DNA of 45,680 nt from a virus. This document shows, piece by piece, positions 6,583 to 16,377 of this stretch. Numbering within the stretch: position 1 is the stretch's first letter; every line of letters starts with the position of its first letter. The stretch spans positions 1 through 45,680 of the IMG/VR virus record IMGVR_UViG_3300034375_003810. One strand, given 5' to 3'. Under the pieces are notes generated by a model that was given only the letters and a program-made list of their open reading frames with translations, had not been told where the DNA came from and made no database searches. The translations under genes and the position numbers were made by a program.

Positions 6583-8485
6583 TACTTATTTAAACGGAAA
6601 CCTAGTAAATGAACCCATCGGACTAGATGAGGTTAGTGAACATTTATACTACTCTAATGAGCTTAACTATTACGTAGTTGAGATAGATGGTAACCTAACC
6701 TTTACTGGAGATGAATACACTTATATTAGAGGCGTGTTCGATAGTAACATTTGCGCTGATATTGATATAACTATAGTTAACTCAGAAACTCAAGAAATAA
6801 ACTTCGAGGGTATTATAAAGGTAGCTGATGTTGTATTTCGCCCTAATGAAAGGCTAGCGGTTTGTGAGGTGCAGAATGACAATATAACCGCTAAGGTAGC
6901 GAATAACAGAAACATACTATGCAATCTTATTGCTGGGCGTTCTAAGAATGATACAAACTACTCTGTAACTACAACTACATTCGATGTATATAACCCTACT
7001 GCTACAACTACAGTTAGCCGTGAGGGTATAATGGTTTACGATGCTTTGAAGTCTATTGTATCGTTTATGTCAGATGACGAGTTAAGTTTCGAAAGTGATT
7101 ATTTAAACTATAATAACCCTACAGGGCTAAGAGCTTATTCGGTTCTTATTTCTGGTTCTAGGTTAAGAGCTGGTGTAGGTGGTTCTATTAATATATCGTT
7201 TAGTGATTTGTTCAATGATCTTAATGCTTTATTCAATCTATCCCTAGCCTTTGAGGATGGTGTTATAAGGATAGAAGATAAAGACTACTTTAAGAATCAA
7301 CAAAGCTCTGTAGTGTTTGAGGATGTTGATGAACTATCTCAGCAACTAGCCACAGAAACGCTATACGCAAAGGTAGAGTTTGGTAGTGCTCAAGTAACTA
7401 AAGAGACCGACTACTTACAAGATATTCGTTTTAACGGTCATCAACAAGAAGAGTATCATTTAGGCGGGCAATGTAATACCGACACAAAGCTAAATCTTCA
7501 GCTAAACAAGATAATAACAGATACCAACATAATTCAAAGGGTATTACCTTCTGGTTCTATGGGTGGTCAGAATGACGATACCTATGACGAGGATGTTATT
7601 ATACTAAGCCTTAACAGTAGCTTTGAAACCGCTTTAACACTTAAACCCGCTTCATCTACTAACTACTACTTTAACGAGATATACACTAATAAGATAGTAG
7701 CTCAAAACTGGCTAGGTCAAATACCTCAATCAATATACGCTTTCTTAGGTGAGGGGAATGACGGATGCTTTATAAACCTATCGGTAGACCAAACAAATAC
7801 AACCCCTTACGTGGATGGTTTGCAATGCGATCAAGAAAGCCCACTACCCTACAATGATGTTAACGGAAACTACGAGATAGACAATAGATACTTTCCATTG
7901 TTTCCAGTAGCTCCATTTGATACGTCAGCAGTTAACTTAATGGATGTTGGCTTTTATACTGCTCCAGCTAATAACCTTTACTCGTTTACAGTAGATGTAA
8001 ATGTTTACTATGAGAACCCTAACCCATCATTTACGCCTAGCTTCTTTTTCCAAAGAATGGCAACAAACACTATAGACGGTGCTAGAGAGGCGATAGATGA
8101 CAATTCAATGGTAACCACTTTCTTAGGTGCTAATGTTTGGAATATAAAAGGGGGCGGTGCTTTGTACCTTAATACGGGTGACTATGTAGGATGTTCTTTT
8201 GTTGGAACTTATCCACCTGACAAGATACTAGCTGGTGCTACTTTTGAGGTTTCAGATCCTTTAGGCGGTGTTTGGCAAACTTATGATGCTTCGAATGTTT
8301 ATAATGTTCAGAATGACACTACATACCCTATTAATGTAGCAGACTGGAAAGAGATAAAAGAAAGCCCGTTTAAATACATGAGCATGACGCACAAAGAAGG
8401 TAATTCGATAGGGTGGTTAAAGGACATTAGCAGAAACCTAAAAACAAGCGAATCAACAGTAACACTAATAGCGAAAAATGGCTAA
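6575..8485 (+). CDS. Distal tail / baseplate-hub-like protein (636 aa)
   Basis: The gene directly after a tape measure usually encodes the distal tail or hub protein, and this 636-residue beta-rich product fits. No clear motif is visible. The N-terminal 100 residues (VVEIDGNLTFTGDEYTYIRG, then the IDITIVNSETQEINFEGII region) look like a beta-sandwich adaptor. A DALKSIVSF/SDLFNDLNALFN region resembles hub domains that anchor fibres. The start is TTG at 6575, inside the tape measure gene; the nearest ATG is out of frame. It overlaps the next gene by eight bases. Function is inferred from position and composition. Confidence 0.6.
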   Translation: MLDTYLNGNLVNEPIGLDEVSEHLYYSNELNYYVVEIDGNLTFTGDEYTYIRGVFDSNICADIDITIVNSETQEINFEGIIKVADVVFRPNERLAVCEVQNDNITAKVANNRNILCNLIAGRSKNDTNYSVTTTTFDVYNPTATTTVSREGIMVYDALKSIVSFMSDDELSFESDYLNYNNPTGLRAYSVLISGSRLRAGVGGSINISFSDLFNDLNALFNLSLAFEDGVIRIEDKDYFKNQQSSVVFEDVDELSQQLATETLYAKVEFGSAQVTKETDYLQDIRFNGHQQEEYHLGGQCNTDTKLNLQLNKIITDTNIIQRVLPSGSMGGQNDDTYDEDVIILSLNSSFETALTLKPASSTNYYFNEIYTNKIVAQNWLGQIPQSIYAFLGEGNDGCFINLSVDQTNTTPYVDGLQCDQESPLPYNDVNGNYEIDNRYFPLFPVAPFDTSAVNLMDVGFYTAPANNLYSFTVDVNVYYENPNPSFTPSFFFQRMATNTIDGAREAIDDNSMVTTFLGANVWNIKGGGALYLNTGDYVGCSFVGTYPPDKILAGATFEVSDPLGGVWQTYDASNVYNVQNDTTYPINVADWKEIKESPFKYMSMTHKEGNSIGWLKDISRNLKTSESTVTLIAKNG

Positions 8486-10052
8486 TACGATACCAAATCA
8501 ACCTATAATATTCGACTACTCAGATGACTGTTTACTAGCTTCTGATGACTTAAAAGTAATGGCTCAATACGGAGATATTACGCAGTTTCAGATGGAGCTA
8601 GAACCATGTGGTTCAGATGTCAATCTAATACAAGGCGGTAACTTTCAGAATGATGCTCTATGGACTTCTACTAGTTCAGCATGGGAGGTAAGTAGTGGTA
8701 ACGCTATTAAGGTAGGCGGTATCTCTGGGCAACTATATCAAGCAGCTCCGACTACTACTGGAACTTTAGCTAGGCTTACTTTTACCATTGTATCTATTAC
8801 AGGTGGGTCTATTAACGTATCATGGGCGGGCAATACTCACTTCTTTGATACTGCTGGAACTTATACACTATGGCTTAATGCTGACGCTACTGCTTCTGCT
8901 GCTAGCCTATCTTTCGCTGCTAACGCTTCTACATACGTTTGGCTTAGAGATGTGCAACTAATTACAGTTAACACAGATTTCCAAGTTAATATAATAGATG
9001 AGGACGATACAACAATAGACACGCTAGAAACATCTGACGGTTACTTTGATTTCTCAGATGGTTACTTTACTTGTTCTATAGATTGGGAGGATTTAGGTAT
9101 AGCAGATGGATGTTATAGACTTGAAGTAGTAGATCCTTGCCCTTGTTCGCAGCGTGGTATGATTGCGCTAGACTTTATTAGCGGTACTTTTGAATGGTCT
9201 ACTACTTCTAGTTGGACTATTGGAAGCGGAACGGCTAGCTATAGCGGTACGGGTGTAGGTATAGCACTTCTAAGCAATGTAATCTGCTCAGATACTACTT
9301 ATGAAGTTAGTTATACTATATCTAACATGACTGCGAACGCTGAAATGAATATCAGACTAGGTAACCAAGATGGTGCAACTAGAACTGCTAACGGTAGCTA
9401 TACAGAGCAGATAACCGCTAATAGTAATGGCTTTAAAATATACGGAGATTCCACTAGCGGTACTTCTAATTTTGATGTAACCAAGCTATCTATAGTAGCG
9501 GTTGATAATATTGAAACCATTACTAGCAACGAGATCAAGCTAAAAGAAACCTTAGACGGTTGTTCTTTGGCTTTGGCACTATGTAATGATTCTGATGGGC
9601 TAGGCTTTGGCTTCGCTAACACGGGGTTTAGACCGCTAATGAGAATACCCGCAAGTTTAAACCGTTCTAGCTATGTTATGGAGCGTTTGAGTTATGATAA
9701 TTCAAGAGGTCGTAAAGCTACATATTACGGAAGGCGTAGAAAGGCTCTAGAGCTTGGTTATGATGGTAAATACTTCATGCACGATTTCGCTAGTTTATTC
9801 GGATTAGCAGACCACTTCTATATAAATGATGTAGAATACTTTGTAGAAGACGATGAGTACCCATCTATTAGCTGGGGTGAGTTTGATGATGTAGGAGGGG
9901 TTACGGTTAATGTAAGTGAAAAAGTACAGCTAGTAGAAAACAGAAGACTATCTAGTGCTAGCGTAGGATGCGACCCACTAGGTAGTAAGTTACTAGATAA
10001 AAATGATTTACCAATTTATGACCAACAAGATAGAATAATTAGAACACCTTAA
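8478..10052 (+). CDS. Tail protein with two inserted carbohydrate-binding-like modules (524 aa)
   Basis: The frame domain is interrupted twice. Residues about 50-170 (from NLIQGGNFQNDALWTS to WLRDVQLITVN) and about 225-345 (from GTFEWSTTSSWTIGSG to DVTKLSIVAVDN) each look like a jelly-roll module of the CBM4_9 type: Trp-rich strands, a Gly/Ser-rich face and a final strand ending in V-D/Q-L. Between and after them the frame domain resumes (DFQVNIIDEDDTTIDT, DGCYRLEVVDPCPC) and ends in a basic stretch RGRKATYYGRRRKALELGY. The modules probably bind host surface sugars. It is translationally coupled to its upstream neighbour and lies four bases before the next gene. Confidence 0.6.
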   Translation: MANTIPNQPIIFDYSDDCLLASDDLKVMAQYGDITQFQMELEPCGSDVNLIQGGNFQNDALWTSTSSAWEVSSGNAIKVGGISGQLYQAAPTTTGTLARLTFTIVSITGGSINVSWAGNTHFFDTAGTYTLWLNADATASAASLSFAANASTYVWLRDVQLITVNTDFQVNIIDEDDTTIDTLETSDGYFDFSDGYFTCSIDWEDLGIADGCYRLEVVDPCPCSQRGMIALDFISGTFEWSTTSSWTIGSGTASYSGTGVGIALLSNVICSDTTYEVSYTISNMTANAEMNIRLGNQDGATRTANGSYTEQITANSNGFKIYGDSTSGTSNFDVTKLSIVAVDNIETITSNEIKLKETLDGCSLALALCNDSDGLGFGFANTGFRPLMRIPASLNRSSYVMERLSYDNSRGRKATYYGRRRKALELGYDGKYFMHDFASLFGLADHFYINDVEYFVEDDEYPSISWGEFDDVGGVTVNVSEKVQLVENRRLSSASVGCDPLGSKLLDKNDLPIYDQQDRIIRTP

Positions 10053-10055
10053 ACA

Positions 10056-10580
10056 ATGGCAAGATTTACACAATATCCAGCAGCATCAGATAGCGATTAT
10101 ATAGATGCTACTACTTTCCTAATAGCTAACGAAGATGGAGAGATCAAACAGGCTTCTTTAGAAGGGCTTAGAGATAACTTTGGTAGCTCTATACAGAGTG
10201 CTAGTCTAGTTATACCCTCAGCGCAAGTATTAGCTTTAAACACTACACCGCAAACTATAGTAGAGGCTCAGGGCTCTGGTAAAGGAATAGAAGTGCTAAG
10301 TGCAAGTTTTAAGATTAGTTTTAACTCTGCTGCTTACACTACTAATACAACCTTACAAGTAGCTTCTAGCGGTGCTACTATTGCGCAATTTAGATTATTA
10401 AACGCTTTGACAGGATCTGTATCTGCAACTAGAAAGCTAGGGGAGTTAGTAAGCTCTACGGCTACAGATACACAAATAATAGCTAATGCGGTACTAGAAG
10501 TAGAAGTACCATCTGCTGACCCTGTAGCTGGTGATAGTGATATAGAAGTTTTCGTTCTTTACAGAGTAGTTGATATTTAA
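10056..10580 (+). CDS. Putative small fibre or fibre-base protein (174 aa)
   Basis: The N-terminal 45 residues (MARFTQYPAASDSDYIDATT, then FLIANEDGEIKQASLEGLRD) look like the virion-attachment start seen in fibre and collar-fibre proteins, where a parameter-like stretch precedes trimeric stems. The rest is rich in Ala, Ser, Thr and Val and predicted as beta strands. It may be a short fibre or an adaptor linking the tail tip to the larger fibres that follow. It starts four bases after the previous stop and ends 20 bases before the next ATG. No enzyme motif is visible. Confidence 0.5.
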   Translation: MARFTQYPAASDSDYIDATTFLIANEDGEIKQASLEGLRDNFGSSIQSASLVIPSAQVLALNTTPQTIVEAQGSGKGIEVLSASFKISFNSAAYTTNTTLQVASSGATIAQFRLLNALTGSVSATRKLGELVSSTATDTQIIANAVLEVEVPSADPVAGDSDIEVFVLYRVVDI

Positions 10581-10600
10581 CCCCTAAACCCTTATACAAA

Positions 10601-11575
10601 ATGGCATTGAAAATTGCAACCCAAAACAATTTAGTCGTATTTACGGATACGGAAACGGGAGTAGAGTACCCATATAATAAAGCATGGGTTGAGGCTCGTT
10701 ACACGGATAGTGAGATACATTTCGAGCATACTATCCAAAGACCGCAAACATACCCTTTTAGAACACATGAAAGCGGTGCTATTTACAAAGTGCCATTTAC
10801 AGAGGTTCAAGATTCTGAAGGTACTTTACTAAACACTAAAACCGCTATACAAGAATATCTATCGGACAAGCTGGGTTTTAATGCGGCTGGTGCGGCAGCC
10901 TCAACAACGGCTTTACTAGCGCAAACAGGCTACGGTCATACTGGAGCTTTTGCGGGCAAACCACTATCTAATGACTACGTTTGGGAGGCTGGTACTGGTA
11001 TCACATACACTCAGGACGATGTAGATAATGACATTTACAAAGTTCTAAGTTTAGACAATGATGTTCACTTAGCAGTAGATAACCCTTATTGGACTACGCC
11101 AGATGTTAGCGGTGGTGATAATGTTGACCTATTCAACGGCTACGCATTACCTCATAATGTAACTACGCTTTTCGATTACGAATATGATTTCGACACGGAA
11201 TACCCAGCTTCTACGGGTACGGGTTTCGAGGGTTCAACTGGTAGAATAAGACTGAATGATTTACAGTATGGCGATCAACTTAGAGTTAGGTTTGATTTCA
11301 ATGTTATACCTCAAGTCGCTAATACTACGGTTGAGCCAGCTCTTTGGTATTCAAACAGAAATGATAATGACGATATTACTTTTACTTTTCCGTTAACTAC
11401 TAGTCCTATATTCTACGGAGGCGGTACGGTAGGTAAAACGTATCTGAACAGAACCGAGATTAGTGCGTGGGTAATATCTAACGAAGATGTAAACGCCTTA
11501 ACACTTCCATCTATCAAGTCTGACAACCCTGTGATAATTCAACCTCTAGGTCTTTTAGTAACTGTATTAAGATAA
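10601..11575 (+). CDS. Putative tail fibre / tip protein (324 aa)
   Basis: This protein is acidic and beta-rich. Its N-terminus (MALKIATQNNLVVFTDTETG) resembles the start of the next gene product in layout: a short head domain with a VPFTEVQDSEG segment, matched by the IPYTEFTDADGNG segment in the 1118-residue neighbour. The two probably share an N-terminal attachment domain, and this one may be a shorter paralogue. The centre contains an aromatic, Asp/Asn-rich stretch (DNPYWTTPDVSGGDNVDLF). It sits in the fibre cluster and ends five bases before the next ATG. Confidence 0.5.
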   Translation: MALKIATQNNLVVFTDTETGVEYPYNKAWVEARYTDSEIHFEHTIQRPQTYPFRTHESGAIYKVPFTEVQDSEGTLLNTKTAIQEYLSDKLGFNAAGAAASTTALLAQTGYGHTGAFAGKPLSNDYVWEAGTGITYTQDDVDNDIYKVLSLDNDVHLAVDNPYWTTPDVSGGDNVDLFNGYALPHNVTTLFDYEYDFDTEYPASTGTGFEGSTGRIRLNDLQYGDQLRVRFDFNVIPQVANTTVEPALWYSNRNDNDDITFTFPLTTSPIFYGGGTVGKTYLNRTEISAWVISNEDVNALTLPSIKSDNPVIIQPLGLLVTVLR

Positions 11576-11580
11576 TAAGA

Positions 11581-14500
11581 ATGGCAATAAGAATTGTAAG
11601 AAACGAAGCGGGTAACTGCATTAACTTTTTTGGATCAAGTAACCCAACATACTGGAACGCTTGTTTGAGTGGTCAGGTTGATAGTACAGATACCAACACA
11701 GTAAATGTAATTAACGACATTATCACGGCTCAAACAGGGGAAACAGAATACGAGTTCTTTAGAATACCTTACACCGAGTTCACAGATGCAGACGGTAATG
11801 GTTTCGCAGATGCTCAAACTACTGCTGATTACATTACAGAAAAAGCTAACGTAGTTGGTCTAAGTGGTGAGGGTATTGACTTGACTGATGAAACGGTTTG
11901 CTTTAAACTAGACGATACATCTACTAGCATCATGCTAGATAGTGGTCATTCTTTTGGAGTTAATACGATCAAAGCGGTTGATAATGGTGACGGTTTAATT
12001 CAGATTCAAAGTGAATTAGGGGACATAGTACACTTTACTAAGTTAGACCATACAAATGTATGTAATGGGGATGGTAATTCTATTAGCGGTGGTTTAAATG
12101 ACGTCATAAATTACCTAAATGAGTTGTTTACAGTAGGTGCTTTTGAATCTGTAGTAATTTCAGACCCTTATTCAACTATGGTAGCTGATGTTGATGGTGT
12201 TGATATTGTAAGCCCTACTTATGTAGGTAATGGTATAAACCCTGTTGGTGCTGATGTTTTTGGTGCTAGTGCTTCAGGTGCTTTAAATGGTTATCTATCA
12301 ACTGAAACTATTGACCAAGCAGGAGAATACTTTACGTTTGATATTAGAGTAGAAGGAACTATAGGTTTTGGGTTAGTACACTCTCAAGCTAGTTATGATG
12401 CGGGTTATTATAGTGGTAACGCTAATTATGCTAACCCTACAACTTTTGGCACTTCAAATAGTTCTCATTACGGGTTTCAGTTCTCTCATTGGTTTCACCC
12501 AACTCCTAACGGATCTTGGACTAACTACGGAGCTAACACTTCTTATTCAATGCGTTCGGGCTGGTCTAACTTTAATGGAACTGACGAGCAAGCAGACTGG
12601 TTAGCTGGTGACCCTATTAAAGTGAGAGTAGGATTAGATGCAAACGGTTTTATTTCTATCGAAACATTAAGAGACGGTTCTACTTGGGTGCCTCACGTGA
12701 GAACCTCTTACCCTTCTGTAGAAGGTGTTGAGTATCGATTAGGTATTAAGATGGGAGATACTAATGTAAGGCTGCATACTTTGCCAAAAGTACACTTATT
12801 GGAGCCTGCTGCACCTACTATGCAGTTTAGATATATAGAGAGTCCTGATGGAGTGTATAACTACCCTATATTTGCTACTGAAGAAGAAGCTAATTATTAT
12901 GATGCAGTAGAGGGTGGCTCTGGCACTTCACACACTCACGTTTACGCTGATGACCCTACTAATACTACTTGGTATATGCCTGACACTAACAGTACAATGG
13001 CAGCTACAGTACCTCCTACTAATGCACAGACATTTGAAGGTAATGCTATCAATTGGACTGAAGTTACATCTTTAACGGATTCTGATTTAGTTCCACCATC
13101 ATTTACTGACACTACTATTACTGTAGACGAATTAAGCGCAGTTAACTATCAAGTAAGCCCTGTAGATGTAGGGTATGTTACTACCATTGGAGGTATTCCA
13201 GCTTGGAGTTTGGTTGATGGCACTACTTTGCAAGGAACTGCTCCAGAGGTAACTGGATACAATGACGTTAACCCAAGCGATACAACTACCGTAACGGTTT
13301 ATAGAACCAACTCTTACGGAACTAGTCAAGGTACTTTAACGGTTAACATAACTAACCTTACTGCTCCACCTGTAACTTCAATAACAGGCACAACTCACGA
13401 GGGGGGTACTGCTTTAATTGATTCTGATACTATGGATGATGGCTCTGTAATATCTATAGATGAACAAGTAGGAGTAGGGCAAAGATTTGTAATTGAAAAA
13501 GAATGGGTTGACACTTATGTGCTGCCTAAGATTACATCTGGAACTGGAGCTAAATCTGTATTTATTGGATTCCCTAGTAATAGTGCAAACTATTCTACTG
13601 TTGGATTTGAAGATTTCTTCATAGGGTGGCAATTCTATAGTGACGATACAACTAGAGCTAACAACAACTGGAGATTGAGAGCTATCTCAAATGGTGCTAT
13701 AAATGCGAATGTAGGTATTGGTGGTCAAACTAGCGGTCTTTATGATTACGTTATTGAGAACCAAGGAACTGATATTGTTTATGGTGGACTCGTAGAAAGT
13801 CAAGGAAATAACCCTAGTACATATGTTTACGCTACATCATCTCAAGACTCTACTTGGAAATATACGGGTGGACTATCTGGCGTAACTTCTGAAGCTAGAG
13901 ACATAGTTATAGCTACTAGCGGAACTGATATGGATTTAGATTTACAGTACTTTGCAGAATACACAGAGCCTGTAGCTCCTACTAGCTTAACTAATTGGAA
14001 CAAGGCACTGGATTTTAGTGGTTCTAATGAGCATTTAAAGCAAGTAAGTAATTCAACTACAATTACTGCTTTGAGAATGTATGGTTCAAGTGTAACTGTA
14101 CCACCTAACGCTGATGCAAGTAAGACAGCTAGTGATTCAAACTCTAAGCCTTGGGCTACTGCGATAGTATTTAAAGCTGACTTGAACAGCTCTACTCAGC
14201 ATATTTGGAATCAAGGTGAAGGTGCAAGTTCAGGAGACGATAACATATATTTAAAAGTAGACGGTCAAGGTCAATTACAATTTAATTGGGGTAGGGTTAA
14301 TTCTGGTTCTCTTAATCAATGTACAGTCGCTTCAGGGATTCAGAGTAATACGTGGTATGGAGTTTACATAGCTCATAAAGGCACAAGACTTTCAGGAAAT
14401 GATGCTACTGCGTCTAACTTAGCTGACGCTTTTGATATTAGATTAATGAGTAGTGGTGATTCTTTTGCTACACTAGGAAGCAACTTATCTACAAGTGCTA

Positions 14501-14937
14501 ATTGGACTTCTACAGGTGGTAGAATGGATAGAAGTTTTACAGGAGATTTCACTATTGGTGGAAGAGGTGCAAACAGAAGTTTTCACGGTAAAGTAGCTAG
14601 TATGGTTATTACTACACTGAGAGCAAACTTTGCTATGCCTACAGACGCTGAAATTGAGTTGATGATAACAGACCCTAAAAAGTGGGAAGATGATTATAGA
14701 GTAGGTCAATTTGTAAGATGGGTTTCCTCAACGTCAATCACAACTTATAACCCTAGTAATTACACTTATGGTTATGGTAATACTCAAATTTGGTTAATGG
14801 GTGATGGTTCTTCAGATTCTTATGCAAATGGAATTAGAAATGAAGTTTATCCTGCTGACCAAAACTATACTAAACTGCAATTAAACAGTATGGTATCTAA
14901 CGATATTCAAACCGTAAGCATCAACGGATTAACTTAA
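11581..14937 (+). CDS. Large modular receptor-binding tail fibre (1118 aa)
   Basis: The longest gene in the window. After an N-terminal attachment domain (1-150) comes a lectin-like region rich in Trp, Tyr and Asn (about 190-410). A segment with EGGSGTSHTHVYADDPT and TTWYMPDTNS follows, which resembles modules common in marine phage fibres. Next is an Ig/He_PIG-like domain (VDELSAVNYQVSPVD to GTLTVNITNL), then two beta-sandwich regions. The last 330 residues resemble a concanavalin/LamG sandwich (NKALDFSGSNEHLKQVSN, GRGANRSFHGKVASM). It ends the tail operon 22 bases before a terminator. The mosaic build suggests repeated domain exchange; the receptor is presumably a host surface glycan. Confidence 0.65.
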   Translation: MAIRIVRNEAGNCINFFGSSNPTYWNACLSGQVDSTDTNTVNVINDIITAQTGETEYEFFRIPYTEFTDADGNGFADAQTTADYITEKANVVGLSGEGIDLTDETVCFKLDDTSTSIMLDSGHSFGVNTIKAVDNGDGLIQIQSELGDIVHFTKLDHTNVCNGDGNSISGGLNDVINYLNELFTVGAFESVVISDPYSTMVADVDGVDIVSPTYVGNGINPVGADVFGASASGALNGYLSTETIDQAGEYFTFDIRVEGTIGFGLVHSQASYDAGYYSGNANYANPTTFGTSNSSHYGFQFSHWFHPTPNGSWTNYGANTSYSMRSGWSNFNGTDEQADWLAGDPIKVRVGLDANGFISIETLRDGSTWVPHVRTSYPSVEGVEYRLGIKMGDTNVRLHTLPKVHLLEPAAPTMQFRYIESPDGVYNYPIFATEEEANYYDAVEGGSGTSHTHVYADDPTNTTWYMPDTNSTMAATVPPTNAQTFEGNAINWTEVTSLTDSDLVPPSFTDTTITVDELSAVNYQVSPVDVGYVTTIGGIPAWSLVDGTTLQGTAPEVTGYNDVNPSDTTTVTVYRTNSYGTSQGTLTVNITNLTAPPVTSITGTTHEGGTALIDSDTMDDGSVISIDEQVGVGQRFVIEKEWVDTYVLPKITSGTGAKSVFIGFPSNSANYSTVGFEDFFIGWQFYSDDTTRANNNWRLRAISNGAINANVGIGGQTSGLYDYVIENQGTDIVYGGLVESQGNNPSTYVYATSSQDSTWKYTGGLSGVTSEARDIVIATSGTDMDLDLQYFAEYTEPVAPTSLTNWNKALDFSGSNEHLKQVSNSTTITALRMYGSSVTVPPNADASKTASDSNSKPWATAIVFKADLNSSTQHIWNQGEGASSGDDNIYLKVDGQGQLQFNWGRVNSGSLNQCTVASGIQSNTWYGVYIAHKGTRLSGNDATASNLADAFDIRLMSSGDSFATLGSNLSTSANWTSTGGRMDRSFTGDFTIGGRGANRSFHGKVASMVITTLRANFAMPTDAEIELMITDPKKWEDDYRVGQFVRWVSSTSITTYNPSNYTYGYGNTQIWLMGDGSSDSYANGIRNEVYPADQNYTKLQLNSMVSNDIQTVSINGLT

Positions 14938-14959
14938 TCGTTTTTGCAAGTAATTTAAG

Positions 14960-14990
14960 AGGGGCGGCTTTCGGGTTGCCCCTTTTTTTT
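14960..14990 (+). terminator. Intrinsic terminator at the end of the tail operon
   Basis: AGGGGCGGC (14960-14968) pairs with GTTGCCCCT (14975-14983) with two G:T pairs and a short TTTCGG loop, followed by eight T. It closes the operon that starts at 2443. Downstream, 14991-15106 is A/T-rich with a weak box (TATATTTA at about 15015-15022) and no gene. Confidence 0.85.
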
Positions 14991-15106
14991 GTGGTTACAT
15001 TCAAAAAATTTATTTATATTTACATTGTGGTTTTAGCTTAGCGGCTATGTAATTAGGTTCACGTATCACCTCCCACCTCTTTTAAGATACGCTAAAAAGA
15101 TACGAT

Positions 15107-15688
15107 ATGAAGCAATGCACTAATTGTGGTAAAGAAAGAACCTTATCTGAATTTGGTTATAATAAATTAACAAATGATGGACGTCAAAGTTGGTGTAGGG
15201 TTTGTGATTACGAAAGGATTTTAAATTGGAAAAGAGGCAAAAGCGGGCTTATATCTATAATTTACTCTAGTCAAATATCATCTTCAAGAAAAAGAGGTTA
15301 TAATCCCCCAGAATACTCCAAACAAGAACTTATGGACTGGTTGTTTTCTAAGAATAAATTTCACGAGATTTACGATAAATGGGTTGAATCTGGCTATGAT
15401 AAATGGACTAAACCAAGTGTTGACAGGATAGATGACTATAAAGGATATTCGTTAGGTAATATTCAAATAATGACTTGGCGAGAAAACCTTGATAAGTTTT
15501 CTAATGACAAGAAGTCTGGAATAAACAACAAGTGCAACAAAGAAGTAAAACAAATAGATTCGGATGGGAATATAATAGCAATATTTCATTCACAAGTAGA
15601 GGCTGGAAGAGTGACTGGAATTGCTCACCAATCTATTAACAAGTCGGTGAATCACGGATGTAAAGCGGGTGGGTTTTATTGGAAGTAA
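15107..15688 (+). CDS. HNH homing-type endonuclease with NUMOD-like C-terminus
   Basis: The N-terminus has a small zinc ribbon (C4-x2-C7, C30-x2-C33). The centre carries an HNH-type core of the kind found in free-standing phage homing endonucleases: PSVDRIDDYKGYSLGNIQI, then TWRENLDKF. The last 50 residues, from KEVKQIDSDGNIIAIFHS to GGFYWK, resemble a NUMOD DNA-binding module. Such enzymes nick or cut recipient genomes and spread themselves. The gene sits alone between the tail-operon terminator and an antisense cassette, and its A-rich codon choice differs from the tail genes. Both facts fit a selfish insertion. Its stop abuts the 3' end of the antisense gene at 15689. Confidence 0.82.
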   Translation: MKQCTNCGKERTLSEFGYNKLTNDGRQSWCRVCDYERILNWKRGKSGLISIIYSSQISSSRKRGYNPPEYSKQELMDWLFSKNKFHEIYDKWVESGYDKWTKPSVDRIDDYKGYSLGNIQIMTWRENLDKFSNDKKSGINNKCNKEVKQIDSDGNIIAIFHSQVEAGRVTGIAHQSINKSVNHGCKAGGFYWK

Positions 15689-16312
15689 TCACCATCCAGC
15701 TCCCTTTTCTCTATGAGTATGCACATGACCGATTGTGCTTGTCAATCCAATATGGTCAGTTAAGCTTGGAACTAAAAACAATTGTTTAAGCCCCATTAAG
15801 TGAATACAATTTGGTAAAGCGTGGTCAATTTGCTGATTCTTAGCGTAGTTATCTCTGTGATTTATAAAGTATGGGTGGTTTAACACCTTTTTAGCTACAT
15901 CTCTTTTCATTAAATATGCACCGCCCCAACTTGAAGCCCAGCCGCCTTTTATTTCTTGTATTCCTTTGCTCCAATTGTGCCTTTTTCTAAGTCCTTCTGG
16001 TGTATAGCAAGCCACAAATCCAACATCTTCACCCATTGCAGAAATAGCCGTTTCGCACCATTTAGGCGCATATAAAACATCATCAGACATTACCGCTACA
16101 TATTCAGCGTCAGACTTACATAAATCTTCGAGAACTCTGTAATAGTGCTTAAAGCATCCAGCGTGCTCACCTAGATACTTTACAGGTGCAGTAGTCTCAT
16201 GTTTAAACTCTTTACCGTCAGGATACACCGTAAAAGGTACGCCTATACTTTTTTGCATATCTTTGAATGTTTCCCGCTTTCTAGGAAACCACATAACACC
16301 TATTTCAATCAT
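15689..16312 (-). CDS. Glycosyltransferase-like protein (GT-A type), antisense cassette gene 3
   Basis: This 207-residue protein has features of small GT-A fold transferases: an N-terminal Rossmann-like start, CKSDAEYVAVMSDDVLYAPK with an acidic SDD at residues 76-78 (DxD-like, metal and nucleotide-sugar binding), and a downstream GGWASSWGGAYLMKRDVAKK stretch like acceptor-binding regions. The last part is His-rich (TDHIGLTSTIGHVHTHREKG). It would transfer a sugar to a phage or host acceptor. It is the last of three minus-strand genes, with a 65-base gap after the acyltransferase gene. Confidence 0.65.
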   Translation of the reverse strand: MIEIGVMWFPRKRETFKDMQKSIGVPFTVYPDGKEFKHETTAPVKYLGEHAGCFKHYYRVLEDLCKSDAEYVAVMSDDVLYAPKWCETAISAMGEDVGFVACYTPEGLRKRHNWSKGIQEIKGGWASSWGGAYLMKRDVAKKVLNHPYFINHRDNYAKNQQIDHALPNCIHLMGLKQLFLVPSLTDHIGLTSTIGHVHTHREKGAGW

Positions 16313-16377
16313 GGATAAAGTAGATAAGTTTTTAAAGTCAAAAGGTTTAGAGAATCATGTTTGGTTCAGAAAGTTGC

